Shown here piece after piece: positions 17,244 to 24,495 of a stretch of 54,735 nucleotides of DNA. Every line of letters starts with the position of its first letter. Position 1 is the stretch's first letter. The stretch is from Clostridia bacterium (GTDB lineage Bacteria > Bacillota > Clostridia > Christensenellales > Borkfalkiaceae). Under the pieces are notes generated by a model. It was not told where the DNA came from, did not search any database, and saw only the letters and a program-made list of their open reading frames with translations. The translations under genes were made by a program, and so were the position numbers. The DNA is taken from positions 1 to 54,735 of the forward strand of contig JAFQJB010000022.1 in NCBI GenBank assembly GCA_017397305.1. The letters run 5' to 3'.

Positions 17244-19055
17244 ATGTCAATTAATAAACAAAACGTAAGAAACTTTTGTATAGTCGCACACATCGACCAC
17301 GGTAAGAGCACGCTTGCAGACCGCCTTATGGAAAAGACTGGGCAGGTTAGTGAACGTGATATGGAAGAACAACTTCTCGACTCGATGGACCTTGAAAAAG
17401 AAAGGGGGATAACCATAAAACTTACCCCCGTTCGTATGTTTTACAAGGCAAAAAACGGCGAGGAATATATCTTCAACCTTATCGACACCCCCGGACACGT
17501 GGACTTTACTTACGAGGTTTCACGTTCGTTAAAGGCTTGCGAGGGCGCAATACTCATCGTGGACGCAACCCAAGGCGTTCAAGCGCAAACACTTGCAAAC
17601 GCATACCTTGCAATAGATAACGATTTGGAAATTATGCCCGTTATAAACAAAATGGACCTCGCTTCCGCACGTCCTGACGAGGTTGCTGAAGAGGTGGAGG
17701 AGATTTTGGGTGTAGAGGCAAAGACCGCACCAAGAATTTCAGCAAAAACAGGGCTTAACGTCGAGGACGTTTTGGAGCAAATTATAGAAAAAATCCCCGC
17801 CCCGAAAGGTGACGAAAAGGCACCCTTAAAAGCACTTATATTCGATAGTTATTACGATAACTTTAAGGGCGTTATTTGTTTTGTTAGAATTATGGACGGC
17901 GAGGTTAAAATCGGTACGAGAATAAAAACCTTTATGTCGGACAAGCAGTTTGACGTTACTGAGGTCGGCGTGTTCTCACCAAAAATGCAACCCAAAGATA
18001 GCCTTGTTGCTGGTGAGGTTGGCTATATTGCGGCAAGCATTAAAAGTATTGAAGATACCGCCGTCGGCGACACTATTACCGACGCGTTAAACCCCGCAAA
18101 AGAAGCACTGCCTGGATATAAAAAGGCACTTCCTATGGTGTTCTCGGGTGTGTTCCCATTGGACGGAAGCAAGTATAACGACTTAAAAGACGCACTCTTA
18201 AAGCTTAAACTTAACGACGCGGCACTCTCTATCGAACCCGATAACTCTGCTGCACTAGGCTTTGGGTTTAGGTGCGGATTTTTGGGGCTTTTACACATGG
18301 ACGTTATCCAAGAACGTATCGAAAGAGAGTTTGATTTAGAGATTATAACCACGGCTCCATCGGTATCGTATAAGGTTTATAAGACGGACGGCACTGAACT
18401 AGTTATCGAAAACCCCACGCACTTACCACCCGTTACCGAGATTGATTATATGGAAGAGCCGATTATAAAGGCAAGCATATTGACTCCGCCCGAATTCGTT
18501 GGACCTATTATGGAACTTTGCCAATATAAACGCGGTATTTATAAAGACTTAGTGTACCTTGATAAATCTAGGGTAGAACTTAAATACATTTTGCCCTTAA
18601 ACGAAATTATATACGACTTTTTCGATAGCCTAAAATCACGCACCAAGGGTTATGCATCTTTTGACTATGAGGTTACCGGTTATCAAAGAAGCGACCTTGT
18701 GAAAATGGATATGCTCTTAAACGGCGATATTTGTGACGCACTCTCTATTATAGTTCACAAGGATAAGGCGTATGAACGCGGTAGACAAATTGCCGAAAAG
18801 TTAAAAGAAGTTATTCCCCGCCAAATGTTTGAAATTCCTATTCAAGCGGCTGTGGGCGGAAAGATTATTGCAAGAGAGACGGTTAAAGCGTTTAGAAAGG
18901 ACGTTTTGGCAAAGTGTTACGGCGGTGACGTGACCAGAAAGAAAAAACTTCTTGAAAAACAAAAAGAAGGTAAGAAAAAGATGCGTTCTATCGGTACGGT
19001 TGAAATACCGAGTGAAGCGTTTATCTCTATTCTTAAAACGGATAACGATAGGTAA
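17244..19055 (+). CDS. lepA: Elongation factor 4 (LepA), ribosomal back-translocase GTPase
   Basis: This 603-residue translation GTPase binds the ribosome and affects translocation and initiation fidelity. G1 is AHIDHGKS (15-22). G2/switch I is present as [12 protein letters not shown]3 as DTPGHVDF and G4 as NKMD. The LepA-specific C-terminal domain is present ([20 protein letters not shown] near the end), and length is normal. The pairing with hemW two bases downstream is a common Firmicutes arrangement. A short AAAGG lies before the ATG. Confidence 0.98.
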   Translation: MSINKQNVRNFCIVAHIDHGKSTLADRLMEKTGQVSERDMEEQLLDSMDLEKERGITIKLTPVRMFYKAKNGEEYIFNLIDTPGHVDFTYEVSRSLKACEGAILIVDATQGVQAQTLANAYLAIDNDLEIMPVINKMDLASARPDEVAEEVEEILGVEAKTAPRISAKTGLNVEDVLEQIIEKIPAPKGDEKAPLKALIFDSYYDNFKGVICFVRIMDGEVKIGTRIKTFMSDKQFDVTEVGVFSPKMQPKDSLVAGEVGYIAASIKSIEDTAVGDTITDALNPAKEALPGYKKALPMVFSGVFPLDGSKYNDLKDALLKLKLNDAALSIEPDNSAALGFGFRCGFLGLLHMDVIQERIEREFDLEIITTAPSVSYKVYKTDGTELVIENPTHLPPVTEIDYMEEPIIKASILTPPEFVGPIMELCQYKRGIYKDLVYLDKSRVELKYILPLNEIIYDFFDSLKSRTKGYASFDYEVTGYQRSDLVKMDMLLNGDICDALSIIVHKDKAYERGRQIAEKLKEVIPRQMFEIPIQAAVGGKIIARETVKAFRKDVLAKCYGGDVTRKKKLLEKQKEGKKKMRSIGTVEIPSEAFISILKTDNDR

Positions 19056-19057
19056 TT

Positions 19058-20167
19058 ATGGCAGGACTATATATACACGTTCCCTTCTGCAAACAAAAAT
19101 GTACGTATTGCGACTTTGCTTCCTTCCCAAAGGAAATAGGCAAGGTGGAAAGTTACTTTGCGTGCCTTTATCGTGAGATAGAAGGACGTTCAAAACAGTA
19201 TAAAGACACGGTGATTGATACCGTTTATATCGGTGGGGGCACTCCGTCGGTGGTGGAATCCAAATTTATTATGGGTGCGCTCCGTCAGGTTAGAAAGTGC
19301 TTTAAGGTAAAAGACGATGCCGAAATCACTATCGAACTTAACCCCGGCACCGTGGACGAAGGTAAGATTAAAGACTATAAAAGCGTTGGGATAAATAGGT
19401 TTTCTATCGGGCTTCAAACGGGGTTTGACGACCAGTTAAAAAGGCTTAATAGGATACACACCGCAAAAGACTTTTTGCTTTGCACCAATCTTTTGAAGGG
19501 TGAAAATATAAGTGCGGACATTCTTATTGGGCTTCACGACCAAACGGCTGCCCAAGTTGAAAAGACCATCGACCTTGCTATTGCGGGCGGGGTGAGTCAC
19601 CTTTCAGTTTACGCACTAACCCCAGAGGTTGGAACGCCAATTTACACCGACTATCTTAACGGCGAACTATTAAGTGAAGACGAGACGGCGGATATTTACG
19701 AACACGTTGTTAAGTATCTTAAAGGCAAGGGCTTTAATAGATACGAAGTTTCTAACTTTGCTTTAGACGGGGCTTATTCTCGCCACAATATGAACTATTG
19801 GAAACGTGGGGAATACATTGGGGTCGGCGTGTCGGCAAGTTCGTTTATGGAGAATAGAAGGTTTACCAATACCTTTAAGATTGACGAGTATATAAATGCC
19901 GTTATCTACAACAAATCGCCCGAAATTTCTAGCGATATGATAGAGGGTGACGATGCTAAGTTCGAGTTTATTATGCTCGCTCTTCGCACGGCAGACGGAC
20001 TTGACACGGCTGAATACAACAAAATTTTCAATGAAGATTTTGATAATGAGTATAGTGAGTCCCTGCGTAAAAAAGCACAATTTTTGGAACGTAACGGGGA
20101 CAAGATTAAAATTAAAGACCAATACCTATACGTTCAAAACGATATTATTTTGGAATTTATGAAGTAA
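19058..20167 (+). CDS. hemW: Radical SAM protein HemW (heme chaperone; former HemN-like)
   Basis: This 369-residue radical SAM protein has the cluster motif C11-x3-C15-x2-C18 (FCKQKCTYCDF) and the SAM-binding GGGTPS motif (residues near 63). HemW proteins bind heme and insert it into target proteins; they differ from true HemN coproporphyrinogen dehydrogenase in having no fourth nearby Cys, as here. The C-terminal HemW part is present (RYEVSNFA, HNMNYWKRGEYIGVG). It sits two bases behind lepA and is translationally coupled; a strong terminator follows. Confidence 0.93.
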   Translation: MAGLYIHVPFCKQKCTYCDFASFPKEIGKVESYFACLYREIEGRSKQYKDTVIDTVYIGGGTPSVVESKFIMGALRQVRKCFKVKDDAEITIELNPGTVDEGKIKDYKSVGINRFSIGLQTGFDDQLKRLNRIHTAKDFLLCTNLLKGENISADILIGLHDQTAAQVEKTIDLAIAGGVSHLSVYALTPEVGTPIYTDYLNGELLSEDETADIYEHVVKYLKGKGFNRYEVSNFALDGAYSRHNMNYWKRGEYIGVGVSASSFMENRRFTNTFKIDEYINAVIYNKSPEISSDMIEGDDAKFEFIMLALRTADGLDTAEYNKIFNEDFDNEYSESLRKKAQFLERNGDKIKIKDQYLYVQNDIILEFMK

Positions 20168-20180
20168 GGCTTTATTACAC

Positions 20181-20216
20181 AAAAAAGACTAATGCAAATT
20201 TGCGTTAGTCTTTTTT
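20181..20216 (+). terminator. Strong terminator of lepA-hemW
   Basis: The arms at 20181-20198 and 20199-20216 are almost perfectly complementary over 18 bases (AAGACTAATGCAAA against TTTGCGTTAGTCTT, with one G-U), ending in T6. Confidence 0.9.
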
Positions 20217-20322
20217 CTTTCCGTTTTAATTTATAATATTTTTTACAAAAACTTTTATAATACTAAAAAAAATTACTTAATACACTTTATTCTATATGCT
20301 ATCATTTTTGCGGAGGGCGGGA

Positions 20323-21153
20323 ATGCTGGTTTATATAGAATACGTTTTAATCGACAACTTCTTTATAGACTATATGCTACTTAAAGCAACTTTTTCGCTC
20401 ACGGCAAACAAGGTGGGTAGGTTTAGACTTATAATTTGCTCATTTTTAGGGGCAATCTTCGCACTTATTCTTCCGCTAATAAGCCTGCCGCTCTTTATAA
20501 TGATTCCAATAAAGGTTTTATCGGGACTTATAATGGTTGCTCTTTCGGTTAAGGGTAAAAGCATACGCGCGCTTTATAAAAACTTCGTTGTGTTTTTGGT
20601 GCTGACGGCAAGCCTTGGCGGTGCAATCATCGGCATATTTTCGCTTTTTAATATTTCATATTCGACCGAAATTTCGGTTGCAATTATGGTGCTTCCCGCA
20701 TTCCTTTTGGTTAAAGGAATAGTCGGGGTGATAAAACACCTTTCTAAAAAGCAAAAAGAGCAAAAATATTACTACAAAATCAGCCTATCTCACCTAGGAA
20801 CGAGTGTAGAAGGAGTTGGCTTTATAGACACTGGCAACGCACTCTACGACGGGGATAGCCCAGTGATAGTGTGTGATAAGGCGTTTATATTAAAACTTAT
20901 AGGCGACAATTTTTTAAGGTTAAAATTAAAAAAGATAACGATAAGAACGATAAACGGAAAAGAACAAAATTCGGCATTTAAGTTGGATAGCCTTTTGATA
21001 TATTGTGGGGATAAACCGAATATATATAAAAACGTAACCGTTTGTATTTCAAAAGGCGGTGTGGGGGACGGATACGACGTCATTTTGCACCCCGCACTAA
21101 TGGAGGGAAATTATAGTGGGAATAGCGATTTTAAGATTAAAAAAGTTTCTTAA
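20323..21153 (+). CDS. spoIIGA: SpoIIGA, sporulation sigma-E factor processing peptidase
   Basis: This is a 276-residue membrane-embedded aspartic protease that removes the pro-sequence of sigma-E in the mother cell after a forespore signal. Several N-terminal transmembrane segments (roughly residues 1-140) precede a cytoplasmic domain with the catalytic GFIDTGN motif (D169). The start at 20323 ([12 protein letters not shown]) is chosen over an in-frame ATG 27 bases upstream because GGAGG (20312-20316) is correctly placed and the family begins this way. It overlaps sigE by 38 bases. No perfect Spo0A box was recognised upstream. Confidence 0.93.
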   Translation: MLVYIEYVLIDNFFIDYMLLKATFSLTANKVGRFRLIICSFLGAIFALILPLISLPLFIMIPIKVLSGLIMVALSVKGKSIRALYKNFVVFLVLTASLGGAIIGIFSLFNISYSTEISVAIMVLPAFLLVKGIVGVIKHLSKKQKEQKYYYKISLSHLGTSVEGVGFIDTGNALYDGDSPVIVCDKAFILKLIGDNFLRLKLKKITIRTINGKEQNSAFKLDSLLIYCGDKPNIYKNVTVCISKGGVGDGYDVILHPALMEGNYSGNSDFKIKKVS

Positions 21154-21823
21154 TTTTTTCAATCTAAACGAAAACTTAATAAGGTTTATAGGTGGGGGTG
21201 AAGTGCTTCCGCAACCCTTTTCGCCCGATGAAGAAGCGTTTATGATAGAAAAACTGACCGAAGGGGAAGAGGGGATAAAGGATAAACTTATCGAGCACAA
21301 TCTTCGCTTGGTTGTCTACATTGCCCGCCGTTTTGAAAACACGGGTGTCGACCTTGACGACCTCGTTTCCGTGGGCACGATTGGGCTTATTAAGGCGGTT
21401 AATTCGTTTAACGCAGAAAAAAACATAAAACTTGCTACTTACGCCTCCCGCTGTGTAGAAAACGAAATTTTAATGCACCTTCGCCGTACGGTTAAATTAA
21501 AGAGCGAAGTGTCCTTTGACGAGCCACTCTCTACCGACTGGGAAGGCAACGAACTTATGCTATCCGACGTTATGGGTACCGACGGGGACGTTGTTTATAA
21601 AAAGATTGAAAGGGGGGTTGAGAACGACCTTTTGGTCGTCGCACTTGAAAAACTATCTATCAGGGAAAAGGAAATTATGGAGCTTAGATACGGGCTTAAC
21701 GGTGGGGAAGAAAAAACCCAAAAGGAAGTTGCAGACCTACTAGGGATTTCTCAAAGTTACATATCAAGATTAGAAAAAAAGATAATCGTTAGATTAAAAA
21801 AAGAATTTGCCAAAATGGTATAA
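21116..21823 (+). CDS. sigE: RNA polymerase sporulation sigma factor sigma-E (pro-sigma-E)
   Basis: This 235-residue mother-cell sigma factor is made as an inactive precursor. The first ~28 residues are the amphipathic, membrane-binding pro-sequence ([14 protein letters not shown]), and the FIGGGEVLP junction corresponds to the Bacillus processing region. Region 2 ([43 protein letters not shown]) and region 4 ([19 protein letters not shown]) match sigma-E closely. The start is GTG at 21116 with GGAGGG 8 bases upstream, inside the end of spoIIGA. Overlap with spoIIGA makes translational coupling of protease and substrate likely. A terminator follows at once. Confidence 0.96.
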   Translation: MGIAILRLKKFLNFFNLNENLIRFIGGGEVLPQPFSPDEEAFMIEKLTEGEEGIKDKLIEHNLRLVVYIARRFENTGVDLDDLVSVGTIGLIKAVNSFNAEKNIKLATYASRCVENEILMHLRRTVKLKSEVSFDEPLSTDWEGNELMLSDVMGTDGDVVYKKIERGVENDLLVVALEKLSIREKEIMELRYGLNGGEEKTQKEVADLLGISQSYISRLEKKIIVRLKKEFAKMV

Positions 21824-21824
21824 A

Positions 21825-21849
21825 AAAGGCGGTGCCGAGCACCGCCTTT
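21825..21849. terminator. Shared bidirectional terminator between sigE and the dehydrogenase gene
   Basis: AAAGGCGGTGC (21825-21835), a CGA loop and GCACCGCCTTT (21839-21849) form a perfect 11-base stem that can end both convergent genes. Confidence 0.88.
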
Positions 21850-21852
21850 AAT

Positions 21853-22917
21853 TTAACTATTAAGTATTCTAATAACCTCGTCGCCAACTTCTTTTGTTGA
21901 AGCCGTGCCCTTAAGGTCGGGGGTTAAAACTTTTCCTTCAACAAGCATTTGCTCAATTATATCGATAAGTTTTTTGCCCCAGTCTTCGTGGCCGAAAAAG
22001 TCTAACATTTGGCTTGCCGACCACACGGTTGCTAAGGGGTTTGCAAGTCCCTTTCCCGCAATGTCGGGGGCAGAGCCGTGAATGGGTTCAAACATAGAGG
22101 GGAAGGTGCGTTCGGGGTTAACGTTTGCACCCGCCGCAAGCCCCATACCGCCCGCGATTGCTGCGCCGAGGTCGGTCAAAATATCGCCGAAAAGGTTAGA
22201 GGTTACAACAACTTCAAATCTCTTTGGGTCCTTAATCATAAACATACTTGCCGCGTCGACAAGGTAAGAATAGGTTTTAACTTCGGGATAATCTTGACCA
22301 ACTTCTTTAAAGATTTTATCCCAGAAAACCATAGAGTAGTTAAGCGCGTTCCCTTTGCTTATGCTGGTAAGCGTTTTGCCTTCCTTTTTTGCAAGTTCAT
22401 ATGCGTAGCGGATAACCCTTTCGCAACCCTTTCTTGAGAATACACCGTCTTGAATAACAACTTCGTTGGGTTTATCCTTAAATAGCCAGCTTCCGCTACC
22501 CGCATATTCGCCCTCGGTGTTTTCACGCACGAAAATCATATCCACGTCTTCTTCCTTAACGTCCTTTAACGGACAGGGTGCACCTTTAAGAAGTTTAACA
22601 GGTCTTAAATTTATGTATTGGTCAAAGTTTTTACGGATAACAAGCAGTAAGTCCCAAAGCGAAATATGGTCGGGAACACCGGGAGCACCCACCGCACCTA
22701 AAAAGATAGCGTCAAACTTTTTAAGTTGCTCAATGCCGTCTTCAGCCATCATTCTTCCATTTTCTTTATAATACTCACAACCCCAGGGGAAGTGGGTAAA
22801 GTTAAACTTAAAAGTTCCGTCAAGTCTTGCAACTTCGTCTAAAACCTTTATGCCTTCACTGATAACTTCGGGGCCTATTCCGTCGCCCGCGATAACTGCA
22901 ATATTATATTCTTTCAT
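21853..22917 (-). CDS. dmlA: D-malate / tartrate-type NAD-dependent decarboxylating dehydrogenase
   Basis: This 354-residue enzyme belongs to the beta-decarboxylating dehydrogenases (isopropylmalate, isocitrate, tartrate, D-malate). The D-malate/tartrate type is suggested by GAVGAPGVPDHISLWDLLL followed by IRKNFDQYINLRPVKLL, and by FVRENTEGEYAG. The metal-binding SNLFGDILTDLGAA and the NAD-binding HGSAPDIAGKG are present. It would convert D-malate to pyruvate, CO2 and NADH, or act on a related 2-hydroxy diacid. A leuB role is less likely because no other leucine genes are near. It is convergent with sigE and has its own promoter. Its place between sigE and sigG is unusual. Confidence 0.75.
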   Translation of the reverse strand: MKEYNIAVIAGDGIGPEVISEGIKVLDEVARLDGTFKFNFTHFPWGCEYYKENGRMMAEDGIEQLKKFDAIFLGAVGAPGVPDHISLWDLLLVIRKNFDQYINLRPVKLLKGAPCPLKDVKEEDVDMIFVRENTEGEYAGSGSWLFKDKPNEVVIQDGVFSRKGCERVIRYAYELAKKEGKTLTSISKGNALNYSMVFWDKIFKEVGQDYPEVKTYSYLVDAASMFMIKDPKRFEVVVTSNLFGDILTDLGAAIAGGMGLAAGANVNPERTFPSMFEPIHGSAPDIAGKGLANPLATVWSASQMLDFFGHEDWGKKLIDIIEQMLVEGKVLTPDLKGTASTKEVGDEVIRILNS

Positions 22918-22935
22918 ATTTTCACCTCTTTTTTT

Positions 22936-22964
22936 ATTATATCACACTTTATAAAGATTGTAAA
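22936..22964 (-). promoter_or_regulatory. Promoter of the dehydrogenase gene
   Basis: On the minus strand TTTACA (22964-22959), 17 bases, TATAAT (22941-22936). A GAGGTG ribosome-binding site follows before the start at 22917. Confidence 0.65.
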
Positions 22965-22997
22965 ATATATGTTTAACTGCTCGAAAATTTTTGCTAG

Positions 22998-23027
22998 GTA
23001 TAAAAAAAATCTTTTGTGCCATACTTA
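22998..23027 (+). promoter_or_regulatory. Candidate sigma-F/sigma-G-type promoter of sigG
   Basis: GTATA (22998-23002) followed by 17 bases and CATACTTA (23020-23027) resembles the forespore consensus (GnATA, then CATnnTA). No good sigma-A -35/-10 pair is seen. Known sigG genes are driven by sigma-F and by sigma-G itself. Confidence 0.45.
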
Positions 23028-23054
23028 ATACCTACTTATAAAATTTTTCTTGCG

Positions 23055-23072
23055 CTCCTTACATAAAGGAGG
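23055..23072 (+). promoter_or_regulatory. SD-sequestering hairpin in the sigG leader
   Basis: CTCCTT (23055-23060) can pair with AAGGAG (23066-23071) around a 5-base loop, masking the AAAGGAGG ribosome-binding site (23065-23072) of sigG. Confidence 0.6.
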
Positions 23073-23077
23073 ATTTT

Positions 23078-23851
23078 ATGAGTCATAAAGTGGTAATTTG
23101 CGGTGTGGATACGTCCACTCTGCCAAGGCTTAACGAACAACAAACAAACGATTTACTTGCCAAAATAAAATCGGGCGACGAGGTCGCGAAAGAACAATTT
23201 ATCGTGGGCAACATGCGACTTGTTTTGTCGGTAATTAAGCGGTTTTGGTCAAAATGCAAAAGTTCGGATGACGTTTTCCAAGCGGGTTGCATAGGGCTAA
23301 TTAAGGCGGTGGATAACTTTGATTTATCCGTTGGTGTAAAATTTTCCACCTATGCAGTCCCAATGATAATAGGCGAGATTAAAAGGTTTTTGCGTGACGG
23401 CAATTCTCTTCGAGTGCCGAGAAGTATTCGAGACACCGCTTATCAAGTGCTAAAAACTAGGGGCGAGATTGAAAAACGTGACGAGGAAGCGACCTTAGAA
23501 CGTATTGCCGTGGAAATGAACGTCGCATTAAAGGAAGTCGTTTACGCGTTAGACGCCATTTCGGACACCGTTTCGTTGTTCGACCCCGTGTATAACAAGT
23601 CGGGTGACGAGCTTTTACTTGTAGACCAAATAGGCGACGACAAGTGTTCGGAGGAAATTTGGACGGAAAACGTTGCACTTCTCACTGCGCTAGACACGTT
23701 GGAGGGCAGAGAGCAAAAGATTATAAGGCTTAGGTATTTCGAGGGGAAAACTCAAACGGAAATAAGCGAAGAGATAGGAATTTCGCAAGCGCAAGTTTCC
23801 CGCCTTGAAAAAAACGCCTTAAAAGAAATGAAAAACTTAATAAGAGTGTAA
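23078..23851 (+). CDS. sigG: RNA polymerase sporulation sigma factor sigma-G
   Basis: This 257-residue late forespore sigma factor directs genes for spore DNA protection and germination readiness. The N-terminus HKVVICGVDTSTLP is diagnostic of sigma-G. Region 2 (NMRLVLSVIKRF, GCIGLIKAVDNFDLS, KFSTYAVPMIIGEIKR), region 3 (VPRSIRDTAYQVLK) and region 4 (TQTEISEEIGISQAQVSRLEK) follow in order. Length is normal. It has a perfect SD (AAAGGAGG), but this is paired in a leader hairpin, and a forespore-type promoter precedes it. In Bacillus the order is spoIIGA-sigE-sigG; here one opposite-strand gene separates sigE from sigG. Confidence 0.96.
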   Translation: MSHKVVICGVDTSTLPRLNEQQTNDLLAKIKSGDEVAKEQFIVGNMRLVLSVIKRFWSKCKSSDDVFQAGCIGLIKAVDNFDLSVGVKFSTYAVPMIIGEIKRFLRDGNSLRVPRSIRDTAYQVLKTRGEIEKRDEEATLERIAVEMNVALKEVVYALDAISDTVSLFDPVYNKSGDELLLVDQIGDDKCSEEIWTENVALLTALDTLEGREQKIIRLRYFEGKTQTEISEEIGISQAQVSRLEKNALKEMKNLIRV

Positions 23852-23853
23852 AT

Positions 23854-23888
23854 AAAAGCACACTGCGTCTATAAAGCGGTGTGCTTTT
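23854..23888 (+). terminator. Terminator of sigG
   Basis: AAAAGCACACTGC (23854-23866) and GCGGTGTGCTTTT (23876-23888) form a 13-base stem with one G-U pair and a 9-base loop. Confidence 0.85.
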
Positions 23889-23900
23889 CACATATGTGAA
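23887..23900. repeat. Perfect 14-base palindrome upstream of ylmC
   Basis: TTCACAT-ATGTGAA is fully self-complementary. It overlaps the end of the sigG terminator and the -35 side of the ylmC promoter, so it may be an operator. It may also be chance. Confidence 0.4.
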
Positions 23901-23918
23901 CCTTTTCAAGCATATAAT
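23892..23918 (+). promoter_or_regulatory. Candidate sigma-E-type promoter of ylmC
   Basis: ATA (23892-23894), 16 bases, then CATATAAT (23911-23918) fits the mother-cell sigma-E pattern (ATA, then CATAnnnT). The same bases contain TATAAT. The -10 ends five bases before the ATG, so the mRNA would be leaderless. Confidence 0.45.
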
Positions 23919-23923
23919 GAAGT

Positions 23924-24346
23924 ATGGAATTGACGTTTATTGAACTAACAAAAAGAGACGTAATCAACGTTGCCGACGGGAGATGCCTAGGTAACGTTGT
24001 AGATTTAAGGCTTTCATTTCCCCAAGGCGAATTACTTGGAATTTACGTTCCCGGTAGAAGAAAAAGGGGGCTTATGCACCTATTCGATAAGTCGGTTATA
24101 TACATAGACCAAGCAAGAATTATCAAGATAGGTGGGGACGTTATACTTGTAAATCTTGGCGGAGGGGAACATAAACCAAAAAAGCCCGTGCCACCGCCAA
24201 AACCCGTTTGCCCGCCACCTTGTCCACCGCCATGCCCGCCCCAACACCAAAAAGACCGTAACCCTTATCCTGAAGGCAAGGAGCAAAGTTACGAGTTTTC
24301 AATATTCGGCAACGTTGACGGAAGAATAGACGTGGACGATTATTAG
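23924..24346 (+). CDS. ylmC: YlmC/YmxH-family sporulation protein with a Pro/Cys-rich tail
   Basis: This 140-residue protein has residues 1-80 forming a PRC-barrel-like domain of the YlmC/YmxH sporulation family (TKRDVINVADGRCLGNVVDL, GELLGIYVPGR, IIKIGGDVILVNL). Family members are usually about 80-90 residues; here a tail of about 60 residues follows, with a proline run and regularly spaced cysteines C96, C100 and C104 (CPPPCPPPCPP), then a polar C-terminus. The tail could cross-link or bind metal in the spore coat or cortex region; that is inference. The gene follows sigG, as in other endospore formers. There is no SD; the only ATG lies immediately after a sigma-E-like -10 element. Confidence 0.8.
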   Translation: MELTFIELTKRDVINVADGRCLGNVVDLRLSFPQGELLGIYVPGRRKRGLMHLFDKSVIYIDQARIIKIGGDVILVNLGGGEHKPKKPVPPPKPVCPPPCPPPCPPQHQKDRNPYPEGKEQSYEFSIFGNVDGRIDVDDY

Positions 24347-24405
24347 CAGTTTACCTATATGCCCATAAAATTATTAATAGAGCAAAACAAATTTTATAAA
24401 CCCCC

Positions 24406-24434
24406 TTGAAAAATGCAAAATTATGGTTTATAAT
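24406..24434 (+). promoter_or_regulatory. Sigma-A promoter of the EF-G-like gene
   Basis: TTGAAA (24406-24411), 17 bases, TATAAT (24429-24434). AAGGGGG follows before the ATG at 24496. Confidence 0.75.
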
Positions 24435-24495
24435 AAACGTAACCGCTATAGGCGGGATAAAAAATTTACCGTGCAATTAAGGGGGAATATATATT

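Noticed and set aside
20220..20322. Spo0A-controlled promoter of spoIIGA
   Set aside because: A TATAAT exists at 20256-20261, but no convincing -35 or Spo0A box could be identified by eye.
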